Below, in pieces: positions 45,945 through 53,807 of a DNA stretch of 64,000 nt. The notes below the pieces were generated by a model. That model had not been told where the DNA came from and made no database searches. It was given only the letters and a program-made list of their open reading frames with translations. Positions within the stretch are counted from its first letter, which is position 1; every line of letters begins with the position of its first letter. The position numbers and the translations under genes were made by a program. Source of the DNA: Arcticibacterium luteifluviistationis (GTDB lineage Bacteria > Bacteroidota > Bacteroidia > Cytophagales > Spirosomataceae); NCBI RefSeq assembly GCF_003258705.1, contig NZ_CP029480.1, positions 2,232,001-2,296,000 on the forward strand, given 5' to 3'.

Positions 45945-48017
45945 ATGAAAAATGAAATACAGTTTGTGCTGTTAATCCTTGTTTTGGCAGGATGTCAACA
46001 AGGGCCAAGGTACAATGAAATACTTTTAGCTGATGATTTTAGTTCAATTCGGCGTGGACCCTATTCGGTAGATGTAGGTGCCCATACCGAATATCATTAT
46101 TTGCACGAAGCAGCACCAAGGTCTCAATGGGCTGTCTCTACTTTTACTTGGGATTCTGATTTTAAACGTGCATGGCATGTTCGTCAGGAAGGAAACGATC
46201 GTCAAATGATTCAAGTAATGACAAATGATGAAAAAAGGCATACGCATCCCATGGTGGTTGCAGGTGAGCAGGACTGGGCAGATTATTTTGTCAATTTACA
46301 ATTCACACCTCAATCGAAAGAATTACAATCCGGATTGACTTTTCGTTATCGCAATGACCGAAATTATTACTTCGCAGGTGTAAAAGGTGATTCGCTAATA
46401 CTTAAGATGGTGGATGATGCCACTGGCTTTCATCAGCCGTATGAAGAAATTTTGGCCTCAGCTTTATTGGTATGGAATCCAGAGGAATTGTTGACTCTGA
46501 ATGTAAAAGTAGAGGGAAGTAATATATCATGCAGTATCAAAGATGTAACTATTGACGCCGTGGATGAAACCTATCCTAACGGGAAAATTGGTCTGTTGGC
46601 GGATATACCTACCAAATTTCACCAAATAGAAGTCAAAACATCGGCTGATGAATTATTAAAGCTGAAAACTTCGAGGGAAGAATATGCACTTGAACTTGAA
46701 GGCATAAAAGAATCTGTACCTGAAATGAAAGTCTGGAAAAAAATCAACACAACAGGATTTGGTGTCGGTCGAAATTTGAGGTTTGGCGATCTTAATAATG
46801 ATGGGACACTTGATGTTTTGATTGGTCAAGTAGTTAATCATGGACCTCAGGATAAAAACTCTGAATTAAGCTGTATGACAGCGATGACTTTTGATGGTGA
46901 AATACTGTGGCAAACAGGAACCCCAGACCCATGGAAAGTCAACCTTACAAGTGATGTTGCTTTCCAAATTCATGACTTGGATAATGACGGAAAGTCTGAG
47001 GTTATATATACCATGAACAGGGAATTGATTGTAGCTGACGGAGCCACTGGAAAGATTAAATATAAAAGAACAACACCCATGGTTACCGATCAGGAAATTA
47101 TTAGTCCTGAGACGCATAATATGTATGGAAATATCTTAGGCGACTGTCTTTATTTCTGTGATTTCAGAGGAAAGGGCTATGATAGTGATATAATTATAAA
47201 GGATAGATATGAGCGGGTTTGGGCCATGGATGATCAATTAAATATTCTTTGGTACAGTAAACTTAACACTGGCCACTATCCGTTTGCTTATGATGTAGAT
47301 GAGGATGGTAAGGACGAGCTCTTGATAGGGTATTCCCTACTAGATGATGATGGTAAAACCATGTGGACACTTGAAGATAAATTAGATGACCATGCCGATG
47401 GGGTTGCTGTGGTAAAATATACGGAAGATTCTGAGCCAATTGTTATGTGTGCGGCCAGCGATGAAGGATTGTTCTTTGCTAACCTTAAAGGAGAGATTAC
47501 CAAGCATCATTACATAGGTCATGGGCAAAACCCTGCAATAGCCAATTTTAGAGATGACCTTCCTGGATTGGAGACCATATCCATGAATTTTTGGGGGAAT
47601 CAAGGTATAATACATTTTTATGATGCAAATGGAGATATTTATCATGATTTTGAACCCAATCAATATGGCAGTATGCTGCTGCCAGTCAATTGGACAGGGA
47701 AATCTGAGGAGTTCTTCGTTGTGAACCCAAATGTTGATGAAGGAGGCGTATTCGATGGTTGGGGCAGGAAAGTTTTAGATTTTCCAGATGACGGCCATCC
47801 TGATATGTGCAATGCCGTATTGGACATTACGGGAGACGGCAGAGATGAAATTGTAGTTTGGGATCCAAATGCTATATGGATCTATACCCAAGTGGATAAT
47901 TTATCTCAAGAGAAAATTTATCATCCGATTCGAAATCCTCTTTACAATTACTCCAACTATCAAACCACTGTTTCACTACCCAATTGGAAGGAGGCTGAAA
48001 TAAAACCTAAAAAATAA
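45945..48017 (+). CDS. Lipoprotein with LamG-like and FG-GAP/VCBS domains (possible polysaccharide lyase relative)
   Basis: A 690-residue protein with a lipobox (LVLAGCQQG, Cys near 17). Residues about 25-230 form a jelly-roll like those of DUF1080 or LamG proteins (WAVSTFTWDSDFKRAWHVRQEGN; LTFRYRNDRNYYFAGVKGDSLIL). Residues 270-690 contain FG-GAP/calcium-binding blades with the DxDxDG loops DLNNDGTLD, DLDNDGKSE, DVDEDGKDE and DITGDGRDE. Family-11 rhamnogalacturonan lyases have a similar eight-bladed propeller, so a lyase role is possible. I see no catalytic proof. It is paired with the esterase upstream, and a terminator follows. Confidence 0.65.
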   Translation: MKNEIQFVLLILVLAGCQQGPRYNEILLADDFSSIRRGPYSVDVGAHTEYHYLHEAAPRSQWAVSTFTWDSDFKRAWHVRQEGNDRQMIQVMTNDEKRHTHPMVVAGEQDWADYFVNLQFTPQSKELQSGLTFRYRNDRNYYFAGVKGDSLILKMVDDATGFHQPYEEILASALLVWNPEELLTLNVKVEGSNISCSIKDVTIDAVDETYPNGKIGLLADIPTKFHQIEVKTSADELLKLKTSREEYALELEGIKESVPEMKVWKKINTTGFGVGRNLRFGDLNNDGTLDVLIGQVVNHGPQDKNSELSCMTAMTFDGEILWQTGTPDPWKVNLTSDVAFQIHDLDNDGKSEVIYTMNRELIVADGATGKIKYKRTTPMVTDQEIISPETHNMYGNILGDCLYFCDFRGKGYDSDIIIKDRYERVWAMDDQLNILWYSKLNTGHYPFAYDVDEDGKDELLIGYSLLDDDGKTMWTLEDKLDDHADGVAVVKYTEDSEPIVMCAASDEGLFFANLKGEITKHHYIGHGQNPAIANFRDDLPGLETISMNFWGNQGIIHFYDANGDIYHDFEPNQYGSMLLPVNWTGKSEEFFVVNPNVDEGGVFDGWGRKVLDFPDDGHPDMCNAVLDITGDGRDEIVVWDPNAIWIYTQVDNLSQEKIYHPIRNPLYNYSNYQTTVSLPNWKEAEIKPKK

Positions 48018-48055
48018 CGGATATTAAAACTCTTGTACTTTAGTCACTAACATTA

Positions 48056-48085
48056 AAAAAAATGCCTCTCATGAGGTGTTTTTTT
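48056..48085 (+). terminator. Terminator after the FG-GAP lipoprotein
   Basis: CCTC/GAGG closed by a TCAT loop, extended by two wobble pairs and an A-run/T-run stem, then seven T residues. It works in principle in either direction because of the A run on the other side. Confidence 0.7.
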
Positions 48086-48088
48086 GCT

Positions 48089-48230
48089 AATGGTTATAAT
48101 ACCAAGCCGCATCTGTATTGATTTCATCATTTACTTCTAAATAGTAATATGAAACAGATTGTATGCGTTTCGTTTTCTTTGAAAAACTCCCTTTTGATGA
48201 CGTTTGGCATTTCATTACCAAAAATATCTC
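48089..48230 (-). pseudogene. Decayed partial copy of the DUF427 gene
   Basis: On the minus strand it reads PNVIKREFFKENETHTIC, then after a deletion SYYYLEVNDEINTDAAWYYN and a stop. The intact DUF427 gene 1 kb away has NSIKKEFFKENETHTTC, SYYDLEVNGETNTDAAWYY. The segment corresponding to HWKGVA is lost or out of frame, both ends are missing, and no start codon is present. Long stretches are identical at the DNA level (TTGTATGCGTTTCGTTTTCT in both). It is a degraded duplicate of 49149-49430, with the SGNH gene between the copies. Confidence 0.8.
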
Positions 48231-48286
48231 GACGGGATTTTAGCCTAAAAATCCATAGTTTTAAGGATTAAATATTCAAACCCAAC

Positions 48287-49111
48287 ATGAAAACAAACTT
48301 CCTTTTAGCCCTTCTTTGCCTTTCATTTTTCTCATTCTCGCCTAAAACTATAAAATGGGTGGCTATAGGTGATTCTATTACTTACTTAAACGACCATTTA
48401 GACGAAACGGGTAATAGAGTAAGCGAGGGCTATATGACTCGCGTTAGTAATAAACTACCGCACATAAACTATATAAATCAGGGGCATAATGGCTGGACAG
48501 CAAGTAGAATTGCAGAAAAAATAGACGATTTAGGAATTGAAAAAGCAGATGCTTACTCTGTTTTCTTGAGTACTAATGATTGGTGGGCTGGAAAACCTGT
48601 AGGCAGCATGGCAGACTATGAGAATAACACTGGTTTCAAAACCCTTTATGGCTCCTACCGTATTATAATTGACAAATTAAAAGAATTAAATCCTGCTGCA
48701 CCTATAGTTTTGGTAAGTCCGTTTAAAAGAGTTGATTTTGTCTATATAGCTGATTCCAAAAACAATGCTTTTGGCTCATATAAAGAAAAGAATGGGCAAA
48801 ATTTAGAACAATTTGCCAATGCTATTTTAGACATTGCGAAGCATGAAAATTTGAAAATAATAGACCTTTATGGTCATAAAGCCTTCAACTATGAGAATTT
48901 GGTGAATTTCAAAAGATTGAAAAATACTGAAACGGGTCTGTATCAAAACTATAGTTATCCCGACTATACTAATATTAATTTCAATGCCGATTCTGACGAA
49001 TATCCTTACCCATTAGACGCTGTCAATTTGACTTACGACGGTCTACACCCATCAGATAAAGGAAATGAGTTGATAGCGAAGGAGTTTATAAAAATCATGA
49101 AGAAGTATTAA
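48287..49111 (+). CDS. Secreted SGNH/GDSL hydrolase
   Basis: A 274-residue protein with a signal peptide (FLLALLCLSFFSFS). SGNH blocks are all present: AIGDSITYLND (Ser), QGHNGWTAS (Gly), FLSTNDWWAG (Asn) and YDGLHPSDKGNELIA (catalytic Asp-x-x-His). These enzymes are esterases or lipases acting on acetylated sugars, lipids or peptidoglycan, and the substrate is not evident. Length is normal for the family. It is followed by a hairpin shared with the convergent DUF427 gene. Confidence 0.88.
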   Translation: MKTNFLLALLCLSFFSFSPKTIKWVAIGDSITYLNDHLDETGNRVSEGYMTRVSNKLPHINYINQGHNGWTASRIAEKIDDLGIEKADAYSVFLSTNDWWAGKPVGSMADYENNTGFKTLYGSYRIIIDKLKELNPAAPIVLVSPFKRVDFVYIADSKNNAFGSYKEKNGQNLEQFANAILDIAKHENLKIIDLYGHKAFNYENLVNFKRLKNTETGLYQNYSYPDYTNINFNADSDEYPYPLDAVNLTYDGLHPSDKGNELIAKEFIKIMKKY

Positions 49112-49140
49112 GAAAACGGACTTAAATCAAGCCCGTTTCC
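49112..49140. terminator. Hairpin between convergent SGNH and DUF427 genes
   Basis: GAAAACGGACTT (49112-49123) pairs with AAGCCCGTTTCC (49129-49140) with two mismatches and a five-base loop. It lies between the two stop codons. T runs are weak, so a bidirectional terminator is only probable. Confidence 0.55.
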
Positions 49141-49148
49141 TTCTTAAA

Positions 49149-49430
49149 TCAGGATACTTTTACGCCTTTCCAGAAGGCTACGTAACCTTTTATACCCTTG
49201 GCTAATTCTGATGTTTCTGGGTAATACCAGGCAGCATCTGTATTGGTTTCACCGTTTACCTCTAAATCGTAATATGACGCTACTCCTTTCCAGTGACAGG
49301 TTGTATGCGTTTCGTTTTCTTTGAAAAATTCCTTTTTGATGGAGTTCGGTGGAAAATAATGGTTTCCCTCTATAACTACCGTTTCATCGCTTTCTGCAAT
49401 CACCGTTTCATTCCATTTAGCTGTTTTCAT
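49149..49430 (-). CDS. DUF427 domain protein
   Basis: A 93-residue protein covering the entire DUF427 domain: WNETVIAESDETVVIEGNHYFPP, then FFKENETHTTCHWKGVASYYDLEV, then NTDAAWYYPETSELAKGIKGYVAFWKGVKV. The THTTCHWKG motif is the most conserved part of the family. Structures show a small beta barrel; biochemical function unknown. A degraded partial copy lies at 48089-48230. It is transcribed on the minus strand, downstream of an unknown gene on the same strand. Confidence 0.9.
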   Translation of the reverse strand: MKTAKWNETVIAESDETVVIEGNHYFPPNSIKKEFFKENETHTTCHWKGVASYYDLEVNGETNTDAAWYYPETSELAKGIKGYVAFWKGVKVS

Positions 49431-49523
49431 TTTGTTGTTTCTTTTAGTTTCCTTAATAAACGCATTTACACTAAAACAAGATTTGAAAGAATCCTGTTTT
49501 CTCTATCTAGATTGGCACCTCAA

Positions 49524-50270
49524 CTAAACGTTCTCTTTAAATGCATTTTTAGCTTGATTAAGGAAGCTTTTTACATCGTCTTCACTTACTCCCTTTGATT
49601 TCAATGTGCCTCCATTCCAATCTGGATGCCAAGAACCTACACTTAATTTTGGTAAGTTTTTAGTAACTATTACACTCCCATCATTATAGCCAGAAGCATA
49701 AAAGTATAGATCACTTTCCAGTGAATCAGGAATTGCTAAACCAGCTCCTAGGAAAAGTTTGTCACTCAAATTGGTATAAATACCAATGTCAAAATGATGA
49801 GGCCAGACTCTAATTTCAGAAGTCAAATTATTCGTTTTCAAAAATGACTCCATTCCTTTTTGTGCCAAAGTAAACTTCTCCGCTATCACCTTTGAATCAG
49901 CAGTTTCAAAGGAGTATTTATAATTGGATTCTATTGGGGGATAATCCAATTCATAACTTACTGCGTAAGCATAAGTTTTTTCAAGAGCCATAGCTGTGCT
50001 AGTACCTGTTAACCAAGTCAAGATTTCTTGATGCGAATGTGTTTTTAAATCAAGTTTCTCTTCGGTTCCAAGCCATGTTAAAAAGCCATTTTCCAAACTG
50101 AAAGTCAATTTCATACCATTGCCCAAGTCTCTCGACTCTAAACTGATTGTTTTGGCATTCCAAGCCAAATTAGACTGACTATCATCGTCTAAACTCGATA
50201 AAAAACTCTTGCCAGCGGCAGCCAAATATTGAGCAGCTAAATGAATATTCTTAATGCTTTCTTCCATCAT
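49524..50270 (-). CDS. Hypothetical protein with WPHHFDIG motif (DUF5996-like)
   Basis: A 248-residue soluble protein. The region RVWPHHFDIGIYTNLSDKLFLGAGLAIPD, followed by YFYASGYND and WHPDWNGGTLKSKGVSEDDVKSFLNQA, looks like a conserved core. WPHHFD is reminiscent of the DUF5996 family, but this assignment is from memory of the motif only. The three His residues and the following Asp could bind a metal. No signal peptide. It lies between DUF427 and the Rieske/glutamate-synthase gene, all on the minus strand, with gaps of 93 and 46 bases. Confidence 0.5.
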   Translation of the reverse strand: MMEESIKNIHLAAQYLAAAGKSFLSSLDDDSQSNLAWNAKTISLESRDLGNGMKLTFSLENGFLTWLGTEEKLDLKTHSHQEILTWLTGTSTAMALEKTYAYAVSYELDYPPIESNYKYSFETADSKVIAEKFTLAQKGMESFLKTNNLTSEIRVWPHHFDIGIYTNLSDKLFLGAGLAIPDSLESDLYFYASGYNDGSVIVTKNLPKLSVGSWHPDWNGGTLKSKGVSEDDVKSFLNQAKNAFKENV

Positions 50271-50316
50271 TCTAATTTTAAAAATCTCTACTAATTTTAC
50301 ACAGAACAGGCTGTTT

Positions 50317-51924
50317 TTATCCTAAACCAGCGAATTTAATACCTGTTAACTTATGCATTTCAAAATCTAAGGTGCTCAAATCTTCTTTTTCAAACTTTCC
50401 AATATCATCATGACCACAAGAGCGAGCTATCACTTTCATGAGGTCGTTTGTGGCTGTAAAGAAGTTATAAAGTTGTTTGGCAGAGCTTTCAATAATTAAC
50501 CTACTCCTTAGGTTCTCTTTTTGCGTAGCAATTCCTACTGGGCAGTTATTAGTACCACAGGCTCTCATACCCAAACAACCAATGGCCTGAAGAGCAGAAT
50601 TAGAAACAGCCACAGCATCTGCACCCATCATTAATGCCTTGGCAAAATCTTCTGCCACACGTAAACCACCTGTTATTATTAAGGTAACATCAGTGGCACC
50701 AGACTCGTCTAAAAACTTTCTAGCCCTAGCCAGTGCGGGTATGGTAGGTACATTAATGTTATCTCGAAGAACTTTGGGTGCAGAACCGGTTCCACCACCA
50801 CGACCGTCTAAAATTATGTAATCGACACCTACGTCTAGAGCAAACTTTATGTCTTCTTCTACCCTACTCGCTGCAATTTTAAAACCCACCGGAATTCCGC
50901 CAGTTCTAACACGAACTTCATTGGCAAAATCTCTAAAATCTTGTACCGTAAACATATCAGGAAACGCCGCTGGAGAAATTGCAGTTTCACCCTCTTTTAG
51001 CCCTCTGACTCTTGCTATATCTTTGGTAACCTTACTCCCAGGTAAATGACCTCCTGTACCAGTTTTGGCTCCCTGCCCCCCTTTAAAATGGAAAGCTTGG
51101 GCCTTTTTGACCTTATCCCAAGAGAAACCAAATTTGGCAGAGGCCAACTCATAAAAATATCTGGAATTACTTTCTTGTTCTTCTTCTAGCATTCCTCCTT
51201 CTCCACTACAAATCCCTGTTCCTGCCATTTCAGCACCTTTTGCCAAAGCTATTTTGGCTTCTTTTGATAATGCTCCAAAACTCATATCCGAAACAAAAAT
51301 GGGCATATCAAGCCTTAACGGCTTCTTTGCTTTTTTTCCTATAACTACTTTAGTACGTACTTCCTCTTCATCTAGAAGTGGTCTTTTAGCCAATTGAGCA
51401 GGAAGAAATTGAATATTCTCCCATTTTGGTAACAGATTCCTATCCACGCCCATAGAGGCCGATGGCCCATGATGTCCGTGTTTTGAAAGCCCGTTTTTAG
51501 CGAGGTCTTTTATGTAACCTGTATAAGGTTCTGTTGATTCTGGATGAGTATCGGCAAACTCACCTAGGTAGGCATCTCTATTAAAAGGTTGAGGATATTT
51601 GATTAAATAAGCATTGATTTCTTCTTCATCAGCATAAATCCATCCTTCACTTACCTCTGTATGGAAACTTTGAAGAACTTCCGAATTATTATACTCACTT
51701 ACGCCTGTATCTAAACGGTAATCCCATCCATGAAGACCACAAATTAAATTATGTCCATCTACATAACCATCTGACATTAAAGCTCCTCTATGAAGACATC
51801 TCCCATAAAGCAAAGAAACTTTTTCATCAAATTTGGTCAAAACCAAGTCTAATCCATTGACAATTTTATGCAGTGGTTCTCTATCTGACAAATCACTTAA
51901 AAGGCAAAGTTTTACTTTTTTCAT
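50317..51924 (-). CDS. Rieske ferredoxin-glutamate synthase (FMN) fusion protein
   Basis: A protein of about 535 residues. ATG 51924 (MKKVKLCLLSDL) is preferred to 51969. Residues 1-105 are a Rieske-type [2Fe-2S] domain with CLHRGALM and CGLHGWDY (C-x-H ... C-x2-H). Residues about 140-535 are the FMN-binding synthase domain of glutamate synthase. Its ligands include GGQGAKTGTGGHLPGSKV, the FMN phosphate region DYIILDGRGGGTGSAP, and the 3Fe-4S cysteines in CLGMRACGTNNCPVG (C-x5-C-x4-C). No glutaminase domain is present, so it is not a complete GltB. The Rieske domain probably supplies electrons. The real substrate is unknown. Confidence 0.88.
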   Translation of the reverse strand: MKKVKLCLLSDLSDREPLHKIVNGLDLVLTKFDEKVSLLYGRCLHRGALMSDGYVDGHNLICGLHGWDYRLDTGVSEYNNSEVLQSFHTEVSEGWIYADEEEINAYLIKYPQPFNRDAYLGEFADTHPESTEPYTGYIKDLAKNGLSKHGHHGPSASMGVDRNLLPKWENIQFLPAQLAKRPLLDEEEVRTKVVIGKKAKKPLRLDMPIFVSDMSFGALSKEAKIALAKGAEMAGTGICSGEGGMLEEEQESNSRYFYELASAKFGFSWDKVKKAQAFHFKGGQGAKTGTGGHLPGSKVTKDIARVRGLKEGETAISPAAFPDMFTVQDFRDFANEVRVRTGGIPVGFKIAASRVEEDIKFALDVGVDYIILDGRGGGTGSAPKVLRDNINVPTIPALARARKFLDESGATDVTLIITGGLRVAEDFAKALMMGADAVAVSNSALQAIGCLGMRACGTNNCPVGIATQKENLRSRLIIESSAKQLYNFFTATNDLMKVIARSCGHDDIGKFEKEDLSTLDFEMHKLTGIKFAGLG

Positions 51925-52141
51925 GTATATAAAATTATTGTTACCCATAATACCGATAAATAGCGGCACATCAAAAAAAAGAGCTGGTTAGACACTTATG
52001 AACGAAAATTGGGCTTTGATGGATTGGGTCTCAAAGAGAAACTCATTTAGCATTCTAAATAATTGTTTTCCCTGCAATTAGTTTACACTCTTGAAATTAT
52101 TTAATAAGGAGACATTATAAGTTTGTTGGAATAATATGAAT
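51925..52141. other. Intergenic region upstream of the Rieske/glutamate synthase gene
   Basis: About 220 bases with no gene. It should contain the promoter of the minus-strand fusion gene, but no clear TAnnTTTG box was found. Confidence 0.4.
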
Positions 52142-52177
52142 AAAAAAAAGAATCCATCTCAAAAATGAGATGGATTC
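52142..52177 (-). terminator. Terminator of the susC-susD operon
   Basis: GAATCCATCTCA (52150-52161) and TGAGATGGATTC (52166-52177) pair perfectly over 12 bp around a four-base loop. On the minus strand the hairpin is followed by an eight-base T run. It lies 36 bases beyond the susD stop codon. Confidence 0.93.
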
Positions 52178-52212
52178 TAGGGTGTTTTAGATAGTTTATG
52201 TAAAACTAATTT

Positions 52213-53784
52213 TTAGTTGTAACCCGGATTATGCTTAAAATTCGGATTCGCATCAATTTCGTTTTGAGGAACGTCAATATATTCTCTTCCTGGCTGATAC
52301 GCTCCAGTACCACTACTAGAAGATTTAAGCTCAGGATGGTCTACTAGTCTTTCTTGAACTAATCCCCATCTTAATAGATCGTGATATCTAGTTCTTTCTA
52401 AAGAAAGCTCTTTTACTCGCTCATCTTCAATATCCTTCATGGTCATTGACAAATCAAGTGCTGGCATATTTGCACGTGCTCTTACCAAATTTACCGCGTC
52501 TAGAGCCGCTTGCGTAGCTGCTCCACCATTCCATCCACCTATTTCTGCTTCGGCATACATTAAAAGAACATCCGCATAACGCATAAGTCTTAAATTGTTT
52601 CCTGACTGGTGCCATCCTTCTGCTTGAGAGCCGGTATAACCTTTCTTTACATCAAGATGCTTGCTGGCATAAATAGTATTTCTACCGTCATTATAAACCT
52701 CTTTATAAGACTTACCCAAATATGTGCTCGACTTCAACTCTCTACCTCTATAGGTGGTAGTTTCGTCTGTATCCCAAAACAAAGTTTCAAAGGCACGCGG
52801 GTCAATTTGATCATCTACCGTTTTCTCATCTAAGAATAGGTCCAAAGTCCATTTGTTGATTTGCATTCCGTCTTGACCAGTAAATCCTGCTGGTGACAAA
52901 TCTGGATGAAAGGCTGCTCCTTTTCCTGTACCAGCAGCATCACCACCCCAACCTTGATTTCCGTCTGCTATAAACTGAATTTCAAAAATTGACTCCGAAT
53001 TGTTCTCTGTATCCTCTGAGAAATTATCTCCGTAGTCTTCTGTAAGGGTATATTCACCACTGTCAATTACTTTTTTAAGTTCTACTTTGGCATTGCTATA
53101 ATCTCCTAGATACAAATAAGCTTTGCCTAAGAAAGATGTAGCTGCACCCCAGGTAGCTCTTCCTAAATTAGCCGAATCCCACTCTTTTGGTAATAAACCT
53201 TGAGCTGCTTTAAAATCAGAAACTACTTGATTCCAAGTTTCTTCAGGTGATGCCTGAGCAATAGCTTCTGGGTCTGCGATTTCAGAAAAAGGAAGTACAA
53301 TCAAAGGAACATTTCTCCAATTATTTACTAACTGAAAATAATGATAAGCTCTAAGAAAATGAGCTTCGCCAATAATAGCATCTTTCGTAGCTTGAGGCAT
53401 TTCTATATTTGGTACATTAAAAATCACCTCGTTTGCTCTGGTGATAGCTTGATAGTGTGTACTCCACACCCAAAAAGTACCATTACTGGTTGATATTCCG
53501 TTAAAAGCACCCACGGCAGTTCTTTCTGATGTTCCATAAGCATTGACCACATCATCTCTATAATCTGACACAAAAATTTCGAATCTTGAATAATTCCAAA
53601 TATGTGTAAATGGGCTATAAGCTCCTAAAATTCCCTTTGTAGCATCCTCTGATGTTTTCCAGAACGATTTTGGCGTAATGGCATTAGGATTACTCTGTTC
53701 TAATACATCTTCATTACAAGAATAGAAAATTCCCGTACTGAGCAGCATAAATAATACTGATGTTATTTTCCAATTTATCTTCAT
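52213..53784 (-). CDS. SusD/RagB-family nutrient-binding outer-membrane lipoprotein
   Basis: A 523-residue surface lipoprotein that captures glycans and hands them to the SusC pore. The lipobox is STGIFYSC (Cys near 23). The family pattern follows: AITPKSFWKTSEDATKGILGAYSPF, TPR-like EAHFLRAYHYFQLVNNWRNVPL, and LGKAYLYLGDYSNAKVELKKVIDSGEYTL. The C-terminal SusD signature includes LRLMRYADVLLMYAEAE, VNLVRARANMP and ERVKELSLERTRYHDLLRWG. Specificity cannot be read. It lies 23 bases after susC and ends the operon. Confidence 0.95.
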   Translation of the reverse strand: MKINWKITSVLFMLLSTGIFYSCNEDVLEQSNPNAITPKSFWKTSEDATKGILGAYSPFTHIWNYSRFEIFVSDYRDDVVNAYGTSERTAVGAFNGISTSNGTFWVWSTHYQAITRANEVIFNVPNIEMPQATKDAIIGEAHFLRAYHYFQLVNNWRNVPLIVLPFSEIADPEAIAQASPEETWNQVVSDFKAAQGLLPKEWDSANLGRATWGAATSFLGKAYLYLGDYSNAKVELKKVIDSGEYTLTEDYGDNFSEDTENNSESIFEIQFIADGNQGWGGDAAGTGKGAAFHPDLSPAGFTGQDGMQINKWTLDLFLDEKTVDDQIDPRAFETLFWDTDETTTYRGRELKSSTYLGKSYKEVYNDGRNTIYASKHLDVKKGYTGSQAEGWHQSGNNLRLMRYADVLLMYAEAEIGGWNGGAATQAALDAVNLVRARANMPALDLSMTMKDIEDERVKELSLERTRYHDLLRWGLVQERLVDHPELKSSSSGTGAYQPGREYIDVPQNEIDANPNFKHNPGYN

Positions 53785-53807
53785 AATCTTATTCTTTTAA
53801 CTCTCTT

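Noticed and set aside
48235-48254. GGATTTT/AAAATCC hairpin before the SGNH gene as a terminator or riboswitch
   Set aside because: Seven base pairs in AT-rich DNA without a T run; no further structure around it.
49149-49430. Stress-response or toxin function for the DUF427 protein
   Set aside because: The family has no established biochemical function; nothing in the context supports a specific role.
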